Positions 7,702-16,998 of a stretch of DNA of 64,000 nucleotides are shown piece by piece. The translations under genes were made by a program, and so were the position numbers. The stretch lies in NCBI GenBank assembly GCA_022483465.1, contig JAKVNF010000004.1:641001-705000 (forward strand), in the 5' to 3' direction. Each line of letters opens with the position of its first letter. Position 1 is the stretch's first letter. This DNA is from Lachnospiraceae bacterium. GTDB lineage: Bacteria > Bacillota > Clostridia > Lachnospirales > Lachnospiraceae. The notes beneath the pieces were generated by a model. That model made no database searches. It was given only the letters and a program-made list of their open reading frames with translations, and was not told the DNA's origin.

Positions 7702-8952
7702 TTACTTGACGGTGATGGCGCCCTTCTGCCGGATGCCCATCACATGGATGTTCCCTTCGCCCAGGTACTTGCCGAGGTACGAGACGAACTCCGCCGTGTC
7801 CTGCTTTGCGGTGATGCAGGCGATGACGCCGGCAAAGCCGCCGCCGTGCAGGCGGCAGACGCCCCGGCCCTTCTTCTTCATGAAGAGCTCCGAGAGGGCA
7901 AGGGCATAGGGGATGGACTGCTCCTTCGGGTCTGCTGCCACATAGGCGTTCTGGAGCCACTTCCAGGAGCTGTTTCCGGACTCCCGGATGATGCCCAGGA
8001 TCTCGTCCTTTCTCCCCTCGCGAAGGGCTGCCACCGCATCCTCCACGCGGCGGCACTCCTCGTAGTAGTGCAGGGCGCGCAGGATGGCGCGGTCATTGCC
8101 GATCTTTGCTCTGATCTGCGGGAGCTTTGCAAGCAGCGCCTCCTCGGTGCTGTCGCAGAGGTTCTCCCCGCCGAGCTCCTTCGCCACCAGGCGCATCTCC
8201 TCCGGGATGGAGGAGTACTCCGCGGACAGGTCCGCATGGCCCTTGCCGGTGTTCACGATGACAAGGTCGCAGCCGAGCTGGTCAAAGCCAAAGTCGACCT
8301 TCTCGTACTTCACCTCGCCGCCGCCAAAGTCCAGGTAGATCGTGCCGCCGACGGCGCAGGCCATCTGGTCCATCAGGCCGGATGCCTTGTCCCAGAATTT
8401 GTTCTCCGCGTACTGGCCGATCCGGGCGTAGTGAGCATAGTCGATCTTCCCACCGTTGAAGAACTCGTTCAGGATGGCGCAGACCAGCATCTCAAAGGAC
8501 GCCGAGGAGGAGACCCCTGCGGAGCTGATGACCTGGGTGGAGACATAGGCGCGGAAACCGCCGATCTGGTAGCCGAACTCGTCCCGGGCTGCCTTCAGCA
8601 TGCCTCCCACCAGGGAAAGACTTCCCTTGCACTTCGGGACCGCCTCCAGGTGGTTCGTGTCCACCACGATGGGATCCGGGTAGCCCTCGCTGATGATGGT
8701 GACCACGCCGTCATCCGTCGCTGCCGCCGCGGCGATCGTATCCATCGTGATGCTGGCGGCCAGGATCTTGCCGCCGTTGTGGTCGGTGTGGTTGCCGATG
8801 ATCTCGGTCCGCCCCGGCGCGGAGAAGTAGGTCAGCTCCGCCGCCCCGAAGTGCTCGCCAAACGAGCGCTCCAGGTTCTCATACCGCGCCTTTGCCTCGT
8901 CCGCCTGGTCCTTGTAGATTTCCTTCAATACCGCCACGCTAGGTACTGCCAT
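7702..8952 (-). CDS. galK: Galactokinase
   Basis: The product has 416 residues and phosphorylates alpha-D-galactose to galactose 1-phosphate with ATP, the first committed Leloir step in the cytoplasm. GHMP-kinase motifs are present: the galactokinase signature in APGRTEIIGNHTDHNGG, the phosphate-binding GVSSSASFE loop, and the C-terminal GGGFAGVIACI. The start ATG is preceded by GGAGGGAACGAG. GalT and GalE are not nearby. It lies downstream of the GH13 glycosidase on the same strand with a 132-bp gap. A GH42 beta-galactosidase locus 23 kb away could supply the galactose. Confidence 0.95.
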   Translation of the reverse strand: MAVPSVAVLKEIYKDQADEAKARYENLERSFGEHFGAAELTYFSAPGRTEIIGNHTDHNGGKILAASITMDTIAAAAATDDGVVTIISEGYPDPIVVDTNHLEAVPKCKGSLSLVGGMLKAARDEFGYQIGGFRAYVSTQVISSAGVSSSASFEMLVCAILNEFFNGGKIDYAHYARIGQYAENKFWDKASGLMDQMACAVGGTIYLDFGGGEVKYEKVDFGFDQLGCDLVIVNTGKGHADLSAEYSSIPEEMRLVAKELGGENLCDSTEEALLAKLPQIRAKIGNDRAILRALHYYEECRRVEDAVAALREGRKDEILGIIRESGNSSWKWLQNAYVAADPKEQSIPYALALSELFMKKKGRGVCRLHGGGFAGVIACITAKQDTAEFVSYLGKYLGEGNIHVMGIRQKGAITVK

Positions 8953-9084
8953 CTCGTTCCCTCCTTCGGATGTTCACTGCGGCCAAAGCCGCCCCTTTTC
9001 ATACTACCATCATGCCGGTTTCTCCTCCCCTTCGCAATGCCTTTTGGTTTCAGAAACCGGTACTTTTGTTGCAGTCCGCTGCCG

Positions 9085-10671
9085 TCAGGAAAGGACAAAG
9101 AGCGCGGCGCTCGCCGGCGGAACAAGGCACTTTCCTGAAGCATTCCCTGCAAAGTCCTGCTGCCCCTTCATGCCGCCCGCGGCATAGAGCAGGGTGTGCG
9201 AAGCGGGAAGGGCGGTCTCCATCACCGCCTCCTGCCCGGAGGGGTTTAAGACGACGAGAATCCGCTCGCTCCCAGCCTTTCTCTCATAGACAAGAGGATA
9301 GCTGTGGTCCTGCAGCTCCAGGAGTTGAAAATCCGCCTCGTTTCCGAGGGCCGGATGCTCCTTTCGAAGGGCGATCAGCGCATGCACCGCATTCCACACG
9401 GAGTTCGGATCGCTTTGCTCGGTCTCCACGTTCACGGTGTCCACCGTCGGGCCCTGGGCGATGTAGAGATCCTCCTTCGGCGCCGAGGAAAAGCCCGCGT
9501 TGGTCGTGTGGTCCCAGGCCATGGGGGAGCGGGAACCGGTCCGCTCGTATCCGCCCTCCACCGAGGCAAGGCCCTCCACGTAGCGCTCGCCGATCTCGTC
9601 GCCGTAGTACAGAAACGGCACGCCCGGCATCGAGTACAGAAAGGCGAAGGCGATCTTGAGCTCCTCGTCATCGAGCTTCGGGGCAAGGCGGATCATGTCG
9701 TGGTTGCCGGAGGGGATGCAGATCAGGCCCTTCCCCCCGGTCAGCTCCCGGTTGTGCAGGTAGATGTCAAAGAAGGTCCTGCAGTCCCCCTTCCCCTCCC
9801 GGGAGAAGTAGGGATGCTCCACCCGGAACAGATCCAGGTAGTGAGAGGGCCCAAAGTGGAGCAGAAAGTCCATGTGGAAGCCGGCAAGGAGCGACCGGTC
9901 CGGCTGTCCCCACTCGGAGACCAGGACCGCCTCCGGGTACTCCTGATCCAGGAAGGCGCGGAAGTCCTGCCAGAGCCGGATGGTCTCCTGCTGCCCCGGG
10001 TCGGACTTGACGAGAGACCCCGCCATGTCCACCCGGAAACCGTCCACGCCAAGGCCCAGCCAGAAGCGCATGACGTCCTTGATGGCCGCGCGGGTCGCCA
10101 TGGGCCCGGGGGCGTCCACGGGCTGCTGCCAGGGCTTTTCCGGGTCGGGCCCCGCAAAGCCGTAGTTCAGCGCCGGCTGAGCGTTGAAGAAGTTGGCGGC
10201 GCAGGCGCCGTTTCGCTCGGTCCCGCCCCGGATGACGCCCATGATCTGGCTAACGCCCTCAAAGCTGTCCCAGACGGAGTTCGTCCAGACATACCGATCC
10301 GTGTACTCGTTTTTTTCCGCCCTGGCGGACTCCACAAACCAGCGGCAGGTGTCGGAGGTGTGTCCCGGCACCAGGTCCAGCAGAAGGTGCATGCCCCGGC
10401 GGTGGAGCTCGCTGGCCAGGTTCTTTAAGTCCTCATTGGTCCCGTACCAGGGCGCAATCCGGAAGTAGTCCCGCACGTCGTATCCCGCGTCCACGAAGGG
10501 GGAGTCAAAGCAGGGATTCAGCCAGATGGCGTTGCAGCCAAGATCCTGGATGTAGTCCAAACGGGAGAGGATGCCGGGGAGATCCCCGATGCCGTCCCCG
10601 TTGGAGTCGCAGAAACTCTGGGGATAAATTTCGTAAAAGATCGCATCATTCAGCCACTTGCTCACAGCCAT
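9085..10671 (-). CDS. GH13 alpha-glucosidase / alpha-amylase family glycosidase
   Basis: The product has about 528 residues and hydrolyses alpha-glucosidic bonds in oligosaccharides; the absence of a signal peptide suggests a cytoplasmic enzyme. It begins WLNDAIFYEIYPQSF, with the conserved (beta/alpha)8 blocks: DLVPGHTSD (region I), GFRVDMAG with the nucleophile Asp (region II), LVSEWGQP with the acid/base Glu (region III) and PSGNHDM (region IV). The start is uncertain. AGGAGG lies one base from ATG 10671, so the in-frame GTG two codons later (10665) has the better spacing. Exact substrate specificity cannot be read from the sequence. Confidence 0.88.
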   Translation of the reverse strand: MAVSKWLNDAIFYEIYPQSFCDSNGDGIGDLPGILSRLDYIQDLGCNAIWLNPCFDSPFVDAGYDVRDYFRIAPWYGTNEDLKNLASELHRRGMHLLLDLVPGHTSDTCRWFVESARAEKNEYTDRYVWTNSVWDSFEGVSQIMGVIRGGTERNGACAANFFNAQPALNYGFAGPDPEKPWQQPVDAPGPMATRAAIKDVMRFWLGLGVDGFRVDMAGSLVKSDPGQQETIRLWQDFRAFLDQEYPEAVLVSEWGQPDRSLLAGFHMDFLLHFGPSHYLDLFRVEHPYFSREGKGDCRTFFDIYLHNRELTGGKGLICIPSGNHDMIRLAPKLDDEELKIAFAFLYSMPGVPFLYYGDEIGERYVEGLASVEGGYERTGSRSPMAWDHTTNAGFSSAPKEDLYIAQGPTVDTVNVETEQSDPNSVWNAVHALIALRKEHPALGNEADFQLLELQDHSYPLVYERKAGSERILVVLNPSGQEAVMETALPASHTLLYAAGGMKGQQDFAGNASGKCLVPPASAALFVLS

Positions 10672-10734
10672 TCCTCCTTGACGAAATGAAGTCACAAGCG
10701 CATTGTACGGGTTTTCCGGCCGGTTCGTCCACCC

Positions 10735-11343
10735 TCAGATTCCAAAGAAACCGCGCACAAAGATCTCCACACCGATGGCGATCAGGATGATGCCGCCGAA
10801 GATCCCCGCCTTGTCGGCGAGCTTCTCCCCGAACTTCCTGCCAAAGAGCAGGCCCACCATGCAGATCCCGAAGGTCACCACCGCGATCAGAAGGGAACAT
10901 ACGAAGGCCTCCGGCGCGTTGTAGTCGGCGATCGTAAAGCCCACGGAGAGGGCGTCGATCGAGGTGGCAACGCCCTGGACAAGGAGGGTCCCCGTGGAGA
11001 TCCTTGTGCCCGCATCCGCCTTCTCCTCCTCCTCGAGCTCCTCGGAGGATTTCTTGCGGATGCCCTCTAAGAGCATCTTGCCGCCGATGCAGAGCAGAAG
11101 GAACAGGGCGATCCAGGGAATGAACTTCTGAAAGGCCGAGAACAGGCCGGAGATCGTGTGGACGCAGAACCAGCCGATCATGGGCATCGCCCACTGGAAC
11201 AGGCCGTAGCAGCCCGCAATGGCGCTCATCCGGCGCTTCGTCATCCCGTGCTCCGAGAGCCCGTTCGCGATCGACACCGAGAAGGCGTCCATGGCAAGAC
11301 CCACGCCCAGCAGAATGCTGTTCAGAAAAAACCAGGTATTCAT
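10735..11343 (-). CDS. mntP: Manganese efflux pump MntP
   Basis: The product has about 202 residues with six hydrophobic segments and exports Mn(II). It begins MNTWFFLNSILLGVGLAMDA and has the internally duplicated MntP/LysE-like pattern, with acidic residues inside membrane segments (GLAMDAFSVS and ATSIDALSVG). Two adjacent ATG codons are possible; 11343 is 8 bases from GAGG. The upstream leader holds a yybP-ykoY-type riboswitch and a terminator hairpin, so the gene should be switched on by manganese. Confidence 0.93.
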   Translation of the reverse strand: MNTWFFLNSILLGVGLAMDAFSVSIANGLSEHGMTKRRMSAIAGCYGLFQWAMPMIGWFCVHTISGLFSAFQKFIPWIALFLLLCIGGKMLLEGIRKKSSEELEEEEKADAGTRISTGTLLVQGVATSIDALSVGFTIADYNAPEAFVCSLLIAVVTFGICMVGLLFGRKFGEKLADKAGIFGGIILIAIGVEIFVRGFFGI

Positions 11344-11361
11344 CATCCGTACCTCAGGACA

Positions 11362-11396
11362 GAAAAAACAGACACGTCCGTTTCCGGCCATGTCTG
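11362..11396 (-). terminator. Intrinsic terminator in the mntP leader (riboswitch expression platform)
   Basis: Minus-strand stem CAGACATG / CGTGTCTG with loop, followed by six T. It lies between the aptamer and the mntP ribosome binding site, the usual place for a riboswitch-controlled terminator. Confidence 0.75.
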
Positions 11397-11421
11397 CGTA
11401 TCGTCTGTCCCTGCGCACCCA

Positions 11422-11548
11422 TGTATCGCCGCAAACGGAATCCACCAGTTGCGTATACATGAGTCTCGCAATTTGAAGTCAGCCAGGTGAGAACACCAGC
11501 ATGTTGACTGACTGCACGGAGTGCTTGCTACTCCCTCATCGCGGCCCA
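11422..11548 (-). promoter_or_regulatory. yybP-ykoY manganese riboswitch aptamer
   Basis: On the minus strand the leader has the family hallmark GAGGGAGTAGCAAGC near its 5' end, followed by CAGTCAGTCAACATG. Near the 3' side GGCTGAC is followed by TTGCGAGACTCATG. These match the conserved halves of the Mn-sensing yybP-ykoY aptamer. The position directly upstream of mntP is the classical arrangement. Boundaries are approximate. The call rests on motif recognition and gene context; no covariance search was run. Confidence 0.85.
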
Positions 11549-11569
11549 TTGAATCACAGCCCGCAATCG

Positions 11570-12244
11570 TTAGTCAACGCTAACATTTTCCTCCCGGGCG
11601 TAGCGGCAGATATCCCGCAGGCAGCAGTTGCCGCACTGGGGGCTCCGCGCGGTGCAGACCGCCCGGCCGTGGTCCACCAGGCGGTGGCAGAGCTGATTCC
11701 CCTCCTTGGGCGGCACGATCTTCCAGAGGGCCGCCTCCACCTTGGCGGGCTCCTTGATGCCGTCCACCAGGCCGATCCGGTTGGAGAGCCGGATGCAGTG
11801 GGTGTCGGTGACGATGGCCGGCTTGCCGAAGATGTCACCAAGGACGAGGTTTGCGCTCTTTCTCCCGACCCCGGGGAGCTTTAGGAGCTCCTCCATGGTG
11901 TCCGGCACCTCGTCGTGGTACACCTCGTGCAGCATCTGCATGCAGGCCTTGATGTCCCGGGCCTTGCTCCGCCCAAGGCCGCAGGGCCGCACGATTTTCT
12001 CGATCTCATCCACGTTTGCCTCTGCCAGCGCCTCCACGGTGGGGAACTTCGCGTACAGGGCAGGGGTCGTCTGGTCCACCCGCTTGTCCGTACACTGGGC
12101 CGCAAGCCGAAGCGACACCAGAAGCTGCCAGGCGTGGGCAAAGTCCAGCGTGCAGTGGGTGTCCGGGTAGGCCTGTTTCAGGCGCCGGATCACCTCCTCT
12201 GCCAGCTCCTTTTTTTCCGCCAGCGCGTCCTTTTTCTCTTCCAT
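11570..12244 (-). CDS. nth: Endonuclease III (DNA glycosylase / AP lyase)
   Basis: The product has 224 residues and removes oxidised pyrimidines in base-excision repair. The helix-hairpin-helix LPGVGRKSANLVLG contains the catalytic lysine, and VTDTHCIRLSNR the catalytic aspartate. The C-terminal cysteine set C-x6-C-x2-C-x5-C (CTARSPQCGNCCLRDIC) binds a [4Fe-4S] cluster. It is transcribed toward mntP; the riboswitch starts just beyond its 3' end, so the genes are separately controlled. Confidence 0.96.
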   Translation of the reverse strand: MEEKKDALAEKKELAEEVIRRLKQAYPDTHCTLDFAHAWQLLVSLRLAAQCTDKRVDQTTPALYAKFPTVEALAEANVDEIEKIVRPCGLGRSKARDIKACMQMLHEVYHDEVPDTMEELLKLPGVGRKSANLVLGDIFGKPAIVTDTHCIRLSNRIGLVDGIKEPAKVEAALWKIVPPKEGNQLCHRLVDHGRAVCTARSPQCGNCCLRDICRYAREENVSVD

Positions 12245-12338
12245 GCTAACTCTCCTTTCCTGCCCCTTGATTGCTTTCAGCCCGGCGCCGTATCATGACA
12301 GCGGACCCGACTGTTTCCCGCATGAGAAGGAGCGCCCT

Positions 12339-13451
12339 ATGACTGAACATCCAAATCTGAATCCGAACTCCTCCTCGATCCTCCAGGACCTGATCCAAAA
12401 GGGGCGGGAGCACAACGATGAGCTCTCCGCGGAGGAGATCTCCCTCGCCTTCCCGGGCCGGGTACTCTCCCGGGAGGACCTGGACCAGATCCAGTTCATC
12501 CTGCAGGCAAATCAGATCCACGTGCGGGGAAATCTCGTCCCCGCCGTGCAAAACTCCGACGGAAGCACCGAGAAGGAACTCCCCCTTGCAGCTGCAAAGC
12601 CCGCCTCCGCGGGCACAAATGAGCAGGACCTCTCCCTGGAGGAACTCCTTGCAAAGCTCGATGGCTTCATCGGCCTCGACGCCGTCAAGACCGAGATCCG
12701 CACCACCGTCAACATGATCCGGATCGCGAAGGAGCGCAAGGAGCACGGCCTGGTCTCCACCCCCACCACCCTGCACATGGTGTTCTCCGGCAATCCCGGC
12801 ACCGGCAAGACGACGATCGCCCGGCTGGTCGGCCGGATCTACAAAAAGCTCGGCGTCCTCTCCACCGGCCAGTTCATCGAGGCGGACCGCAGCACCCTGG
12901 TGGGCCGCTACGTCGGGGAGACCGAGTCCAAGACCCGGGAGGTCATCGACACGGCCATGGGCGGCATGCTCTTTATCGACGAGGCCTACTCCCTGGCCAG
13001 GGACACCTCGGGGAAGGACTTCGGCATCGCCGCCATCGATGTGCTGATCAAGGCCATGGAGGACCACCGGGATGACTTTGCGGTCATCGTCGCCGGGTAC
13101 CCGGACCTGATGGAGCAGTTCCTTGCGGCAAACCCGGGACTGCGCTCGCGCTTTTCCACTGTGATCCACTTCCCGGACTACACCCCGAAGGAGCTGACCT
13201 CCATCTTCCTGCAGATGTGCCAGAAGGAGGAGTACACCGTGGACACCACCGCCAGGATCTGCGCCGAGGCCTTCTTCCGGGACCGGTACGCAAACCGGCG
13301 GGAGAACTTCGCCAACGCCCGGGATGTGCGCAACTACTTCGAGAAGGCAAAGCGAAACCAGGCCAACCGCCTGATCCGGGACGGGATCATCACCACCCGC
13401 TCCCTGGAGGGGCTGATGCTCGAGGATGTCCAGGACATCACCTTAGACTGA
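12339..13451 (+). CDS. AAA+ ATPase of the CbxX/CfxQ (SpoVK-like) family
   Basis: The product has 370 residues. The start ATG 12339 follows AGAAGGAG. A charged, partly disordered N-terminus (about residues 1-105) is followed by an AAA+ domain with Walker A FSGNPGTGKTTIARL, Walker B GGMLFIDEAYSLARD and an arginine-finger-like PGLRSRFS. Relatives include SpoVK of spore formers and CbxX, the Rubisco activase. No Rubisco or sporulation gene is seen here, so the client is unknown. It converges on an operon with two more AAA+ proteins across an 82-bp gap, which may or may not be functional. Confidence 0.88.
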   Translation: MTEHPNLNPNSSSILQDLIQKGREHNDELSAEEISLAFPGRVLSREDLDQIQFILQANQIHVRGNLVPAVQNSDGSTEKELPLAAAKPASAGTNEQDLSLEELLAKLDGFIGLDAVKTEIRTTVNMIRIAKERKEHGLVSTPTTLHMVFSGNPGTGKTTIARLVGRIYKKLGVLSTGQFIEADRSTLVGRYVGETESKTREVIDTAMGGMLFIDEAYSLARDTSGKDFGIAAIDVLIKAMEDHRDDFAVIVAGYPDLMEQFLAANPGLRSRFSTVIHFPDYTPKELTSIFLQMCQKEEYTVDTTARICAEAFFRDRYANRRENFANARDVRNYFEKAKRNQANRLIRDGIITTRSLEGLMLEDVQDITLD

Positions 13452-13482
13452 ATCCGGGCGCAGATTTTCCGAAGCGATATGC

Positions 13483-13517
13483 AAAGGAGGGGAGACCCGC
13501 GGTCTCCCCTCCTTTTT
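13483..13517. terminator. Bidirectional intrinsic terminator between convergent AAA+ genes
   Basis: A 15-bp stem AAAGGAGGGGAGACC / GGTCTCCCCTCCTTT has T tracts on both strands and ends both converging transcripts. Confidence 0.88.
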
Positions 13518-13533
13518 GCGTGTGCAAAAAATG

Positions 13534-15045
13534 TTACGAGAGAACCTCCTGGGCCGCAGCGGCGTCATAGGTCACGCTCCGGACCCCGGTGGACTCGATC
13601 TGGTACAGGGCGTGGGCCGCCAGGTGCTCCGCTGCCTGCTCGAGATCCCGGACGCCGGGCTCGCTGGCAAAGCGCGCCACCACGGCGGCAGCCGCCTCCT
13701 CGGTGACGATGCACTCGTCCTGGGAGAGGCCCATGCGGCGCAGCACCCTGGGCAGGGCGTAGCGCAGAAAGATCGTCTTCTTCTCCTCCGGCGTGTAGTC
13801 CGGGATGTCGATCACCGCAAACCGGGTAAGGAGCGGGCTGCTGATCCGGGACTTGTCGTTTGCTGTTGCGATGGGATAGACGCCGGCCGTCGGGATCGTG
13901 CACTCCATGTAGTTGTCGGTAAAGCCCAGGTTGTCGAGGAGCGTTAAAAGCGCGTCCGCCGGGTTTCCGCTGGTCGTCTTGGCATCCGCCTTGTCGAGCT
14001 CGTTGATGATCACCACCAGGTTGGACTCGCCGGCCTGGGAGAAAGCCTCCATGATGCTGCCGGGCTTCGCGTTGGCGTAGACCCGGGAGCTTCCCGTGAG
14101 CTGCTCCGCGTCGTGAATCGCGCTCATATCCAGGGAGGTCCAGGGAAGGCCCAGGATCCTTGCGATCGCATAGGAGATCTGGCTCTTTCCGGTTCCCGCG
14201 GGGCCCACCAGCAAAATCCCGTAGGCCGGGAGCTTGTGGGTGCGGTTGATCTGGATGATGGTCTCGATGATACGCTGCTTGACCTTCTCCATGCCGTAGA
14301 GCTCCTCATCCAGGATTCTTCTCGCCTCCACCGGATCGATTGAACCGAAGTAGGAGTCCTTCCAGCGGATGTTCAGCATGATGGAGAGGGCGTGCTGGGC
14401 GTGGCGCCGCTCCTCGGGGCTGACCTCCGAGGACCTGGCGACCGCAAGATTCCGTCTTGCCCACTTGCGGATGTTGGCAGGGAGGGTGCTCTTTGCGCAC
14501 TCGAGGAAGTCGGTCATGCTCTGGAGGCTCGTGAGCTTCATCTCGTCCGAGTCCTCCCCGTTCTCCTCGTCCGGGTTCTCCTCCTCCTGGGGCTTGGTCT
14601 CCAGGAGCCGGGAGATCACGTACTGGAGAAAGCCGTCCGCCGCCGAGAGCTTGGTCACCCCGTCCGAGGAGACCTCGCGGATCTTGTAGACGCAGTAGCC
14701 CCGCTCCGTGTCCTTTCCGGAGAGCCGCACCATGATCCCGTTGCTGCCGAGCCATCCGAGAAGGCCCTGGAACCGGGAGTCGATCTCCAGCACGTCCGCC
14801 TGGCACTTCTCCCCGTCCCGCATGAAGACAAACGAGGAGCGGACCTCGGGCTTTTCAAACAGGCCGCTGGTGTGGTGGATCAGCTTGCCCGCTGCGTTGT
14901 CGAGCACCATAAACGGGTGTTCCTCATCCGCCTGAGCACTGTCCGAGGCAAAGGGCGTGAAGGTGCACACCGCCTTTGCCTTCTTCGTGGCATCCACCGC
15001 AGTCTCGTGCTCTGCTTCTCCAAAATCAAAGACCAGATTTGACAT
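13534..15045 (-). CDS. Lon-like AAA+ ATPase without a protease domain
   Basis: The product has 503 residues; the start 15045 is set by AAGGAGGAACAGC. An N-terminal region of about 200 residues of unknown fold, ending in an acidic E/D-rich linker, is followed by an AAA+ module: Walker A LLVGPAGTGKSQISY, Walker B VVIINELDKAD, sensor-1 region PIATANDKSR. The order resembles Lon or ClpX but no Ser-Lys protease domain follows. A remodelling role is inferred. Its start overlaps the HAD gene by 20 bp, so it is the third gene of a coupled operon. Confidence 0.85.
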   Translation of the reverse strand: MSNLVFDFGEAEHETAVDATKKAKAVCTFTPFASDSAQADEEHPFMVLDNAAGKLIHHTSGLFEKPEVRSSFVFMRDGEKCQADVLEIDSRFQGLLGWLGSNGIMVRLSGKDTERGYCVYKIREVSSDGVTKLSAADGFLQYVISRLLETKPQEEENPDEENGEDSDEMKLTSLQSMTDFLECAKSTLPANIRKWARRNLAVARSSEVSPEERRHAQHALSIMLNIRWKDSYFGSIDPVEARRILDEELYGMEKVKQRIIETIIQINRTHKLPAYGILLVGPAGTGKSQISYAIARILGLPWTSLDMSAIHDAEQLTGSSRVYANAKPGSIMEAFSQAGESNLVVIINELDKADAKTTSGNPADALLTLLDNLGFTDNYMECTIPTAGVYPIATANDKSRISSPLLTRFAVIDIPDYTPEEKKTIFLRYALPRVLRRMGLSQDECIVTEEAAAAVVARFASEPGVRDLEQAAEHLAAHALYQIESTGVRSVTYDAAAAQEVLS

Positions 15046-15688
15046 GCTGTTCCTCCTTGTTGTCCTGCTGCCATTTCTCAAGAAAGGCGGGAAGCTCTGC
15101 CAGGGAGGGCAGAATCGCCGCCGCCGTATTTTTCATCTCCGCATCCGGGGGAACCGCATCCGGGATCATCACGGTCACCATGCCGGCGGCCGCCCCCGCC
15201 CGGACGCCGTTGTAGGAGTCCTCCACGACAAGGCACTGCGACGGGGCTGCCCCCACCGCCTTTGCCGCCATGAGAAAGACATCCGGAAACGGCTTTCCCC
15301 GCTCCAGGGCGTTGCCGCTGACCACCTCGGCAAAATAGGACGAGAGTCCGGTGCGCGCAAGGTTTGTCTTTGCCCGCTCCAGGGGCGAGGAGGTGGCAAG
15401 AACGCAGGTGTAGCCCGCCTTCGTGAGGGCAGAGAGCGCCTCCCTGGCGCCGGGCTTTAGGTCGATCCTCTTTGCAAAGGCCGCCTCGCAGAGCGCGTTC
15501 TTTTTCTGAATCAGGTCGTCGGCGTCATACCCCAGCTCCTTGAGATACCGGTAGTTGACGACGCTGCTTCTTCCCACCATCTGCTGGAGCTCCTCCTCCT
15601 TCAGGCCCACCTGCCGCCAGGCGGCGCTGTAGACCTTCTGGGTGTCCGTGATGGTGCCGTCCATGTCGAAGAGGATGGTGTCGATCAT
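15026..15688 (-). CDS. HAD-superfamily phosphatase (beta-phosphoglucomutase-like)
   Basis: The product has 220 residues. HAD motif I is [11 protein letters not shown], motif II is in LATSSPLER, motif III is the Lys in GKPFPD and motif IV is VVEDSYNGV. An alpha-helical cap lies between motifs I and II, as in the beta-phosphoglucomutase/phosphatase subfamily. The substrate cannot be read. The start ATG overlaps the upstream AAA+ stop in an ATGA junction, and its end overlaps the next gene, so the three are translationally coupled. A small-molecule phosphatase wedged between two AAA+ genes is unusual. Confidence 0.9.
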   Translation of the reverse strand: MIDTILFDMDGTITDTQKVYSAAWRQVGLKEEELQQMVGRSSVVNYRYLKELGYDADDLIQKKNALCEAAFAKRIDLKPGAREALSALTKAGYTCVLATSSPLERAKTNLARTGLSSYFAEVVSGNALERGKPFPDVFLMAAKAVGAAPSQCLVVEDSYNGVRAGAAAGMVTVMIPDAVPPDAEMKNTAAAILPSLAELPAFLEKWQQDNKEEQHVKSGL

Positions 15689-16998
15689 GACGCCCCTCCG
15701 ACGCTTCCCGCCAGGTAGTCGACGAACTGCTGGGCGCAGCGCCCGGAGAAGCCGCCGTGGTTCATCTCCCAGACGTTGGCCTGGCGCCGCAGCTCCTCCT
15801 CGGAGATCCTGATCTCGGGGTAGCGCTTGGTCAGCTCCTCCACGATCTTGAAGTACTCCTGCGGTGAGGGACGGAAGTACCCGATGGAGACGCCAAAGCG
15901 CGCCGACAGGGAGAGCTTCTCCTGCACCGTGTCGTTGTGGTGGATATCCGCGCTGTCCGCATCCTGCTTGTCGCCCCAAGTCTCCCGGATCAGGTGGCGG
16001 CGGTTGGAGGTGGCATAGATCAGCACGTTCTCCGGCCGCGGCTCCAGGCCGCCCTCGATGACCGCCTTCAGGTACTTGTAGTCGGTCTCGAACTCCTCAA
16101 AGGAGAGGTCGTCCATGTAGATGATGAAGCGGTAGTTGCGGTTCTTGATCTCGTTGATGATGCGGGAGAGGTCCTTGAACTGGTGCTTGTAGACCTCGAT
16201 CATCCGCAGGCCGTCGGCGTAGTACTGGTTCAGGATGGCCTTGATGCTGGTGGACTTGCCGGTGCCCGCGTCGCCGTAGAGCAGCACGTTGTTGGCGCGC
16301 CGCCCGTGCAGGAAGGCCTCGGTGTTGTCCGTAAGCTTTTTCTTCTGGGCCTCGTATCCCACGAGGTCCGAGAGCACCATGTCCCCGGTGTTGGTGATGG
16401 GAACGAGGAGCTCTCCCTCCGGGTCGTCGCTGACACGAAAGGCCTTGTTCAGGCCGAACTTCCCGACGCCGTAGCGGCGGTAGAAGTCGGTGATGACGGC
16501 GTAAAGCTCCTCCGGGCCCTTGGCCTTCTCGATGGCGGCAGAGAGCTCCTGGACCTTCTCCGAGACGCTCTTGTTGTAGATCTGCTCCTTCTTGACGACC
16601 GCCGAGTAGTTCTCGAGCACCGAGAAGCAGTGGATCCCCAGCTCCTCCTCGATGTAGGAGAAGTCGTAGTCAAAGAGCTGCCGGAAGATCGCAAAGTCGT
16701 TCCTGGCAAACTCGTTCACCGACCCCTCGTTGGCGCCGACCTTCTCGGAGACCAGCGTGAAGGGGGTCTCGGTCATGGCCAGCAGGTAGGCGAGGTAGTT
16801 GTGCCAGAGGTTGTGATTGAAGCCATAGGTGGTGGCCAGATCCAGGAGGCGGTTCACCTGGTCCAGGATCTCGGAGGTCAGCTCCTCCTTGCGGTAGTCC
16901 CCGCCGTGAAAGCGGCGAAAGATGTCGCTGAGCCGGTACAGGATGCTGTTCTTTCCGATGGCGCGGTAGATGATCAGTTTTGAGGTCAGTTCATACAT
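15685..16998 (-). CDS. DUF815-type AAA+ ATPase
   Basis: The product has 437 residues. An N-terminal helical region of about 200 residues is followed by [19 protein letters not shown] (Walker A) and [14 protein letters not shown] (Walker B with DD). Later features are [17 protein letters not shown] (sensor region) and [14 protein letters not shown], typical of DUF815 proteins, a widespread ATPase family with no settled function. It is the first gene of the AAA+/HAD/AAA+ operon. The start at 16998 has GGAAGG 11 bases upstream. Confidence 0.87.
   Translation of the reverse strand: MYELTSKLIIYRAIGKNSILYRLSDIFRRFHGGDYRKEELTSEILDQVNRLLDLATTYGFNHNLWHNYLAYLLAMTETPFTLVSEKVGANEGSVNEFARNDFAIFRQLFDYDFSYIEEELGIHCFSVLENYSAVVKKEQIYNKSVSEKVQELSAAIEKAKGPEELYAVITDFYRRYGVGKFGLNKAFRVSDDPEGELLVPITNTGDMVLSDLVGYEAQKKKLTDNTEAFLHGRRANNVLLYGDAGTGKSTSIKAILNQYYADGLRMIEVYKHQFKDLSRIINEIKNRNYRFIIYMDDLSFEEFETDYKYLKAVIEGGLEPRPENVLIYATSNRRHLIRETWGDKQDADSADIHHNDTVQEKLSLSARFGVSIGYFRPSPQEYFKIVEELTKRYPEIRISEEELRRQANVWEMNHGGFSGRCAQQFVDYLAGSVGGAS

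Noticed and set aside
11344..11460. Longer N-terminus for MntP
   Set aside because: The extra residues translate the riboswitch terminator region and carry a non-membrane, cysteine-rich sequence; the ribosome binding site supports 11343 or 11346.
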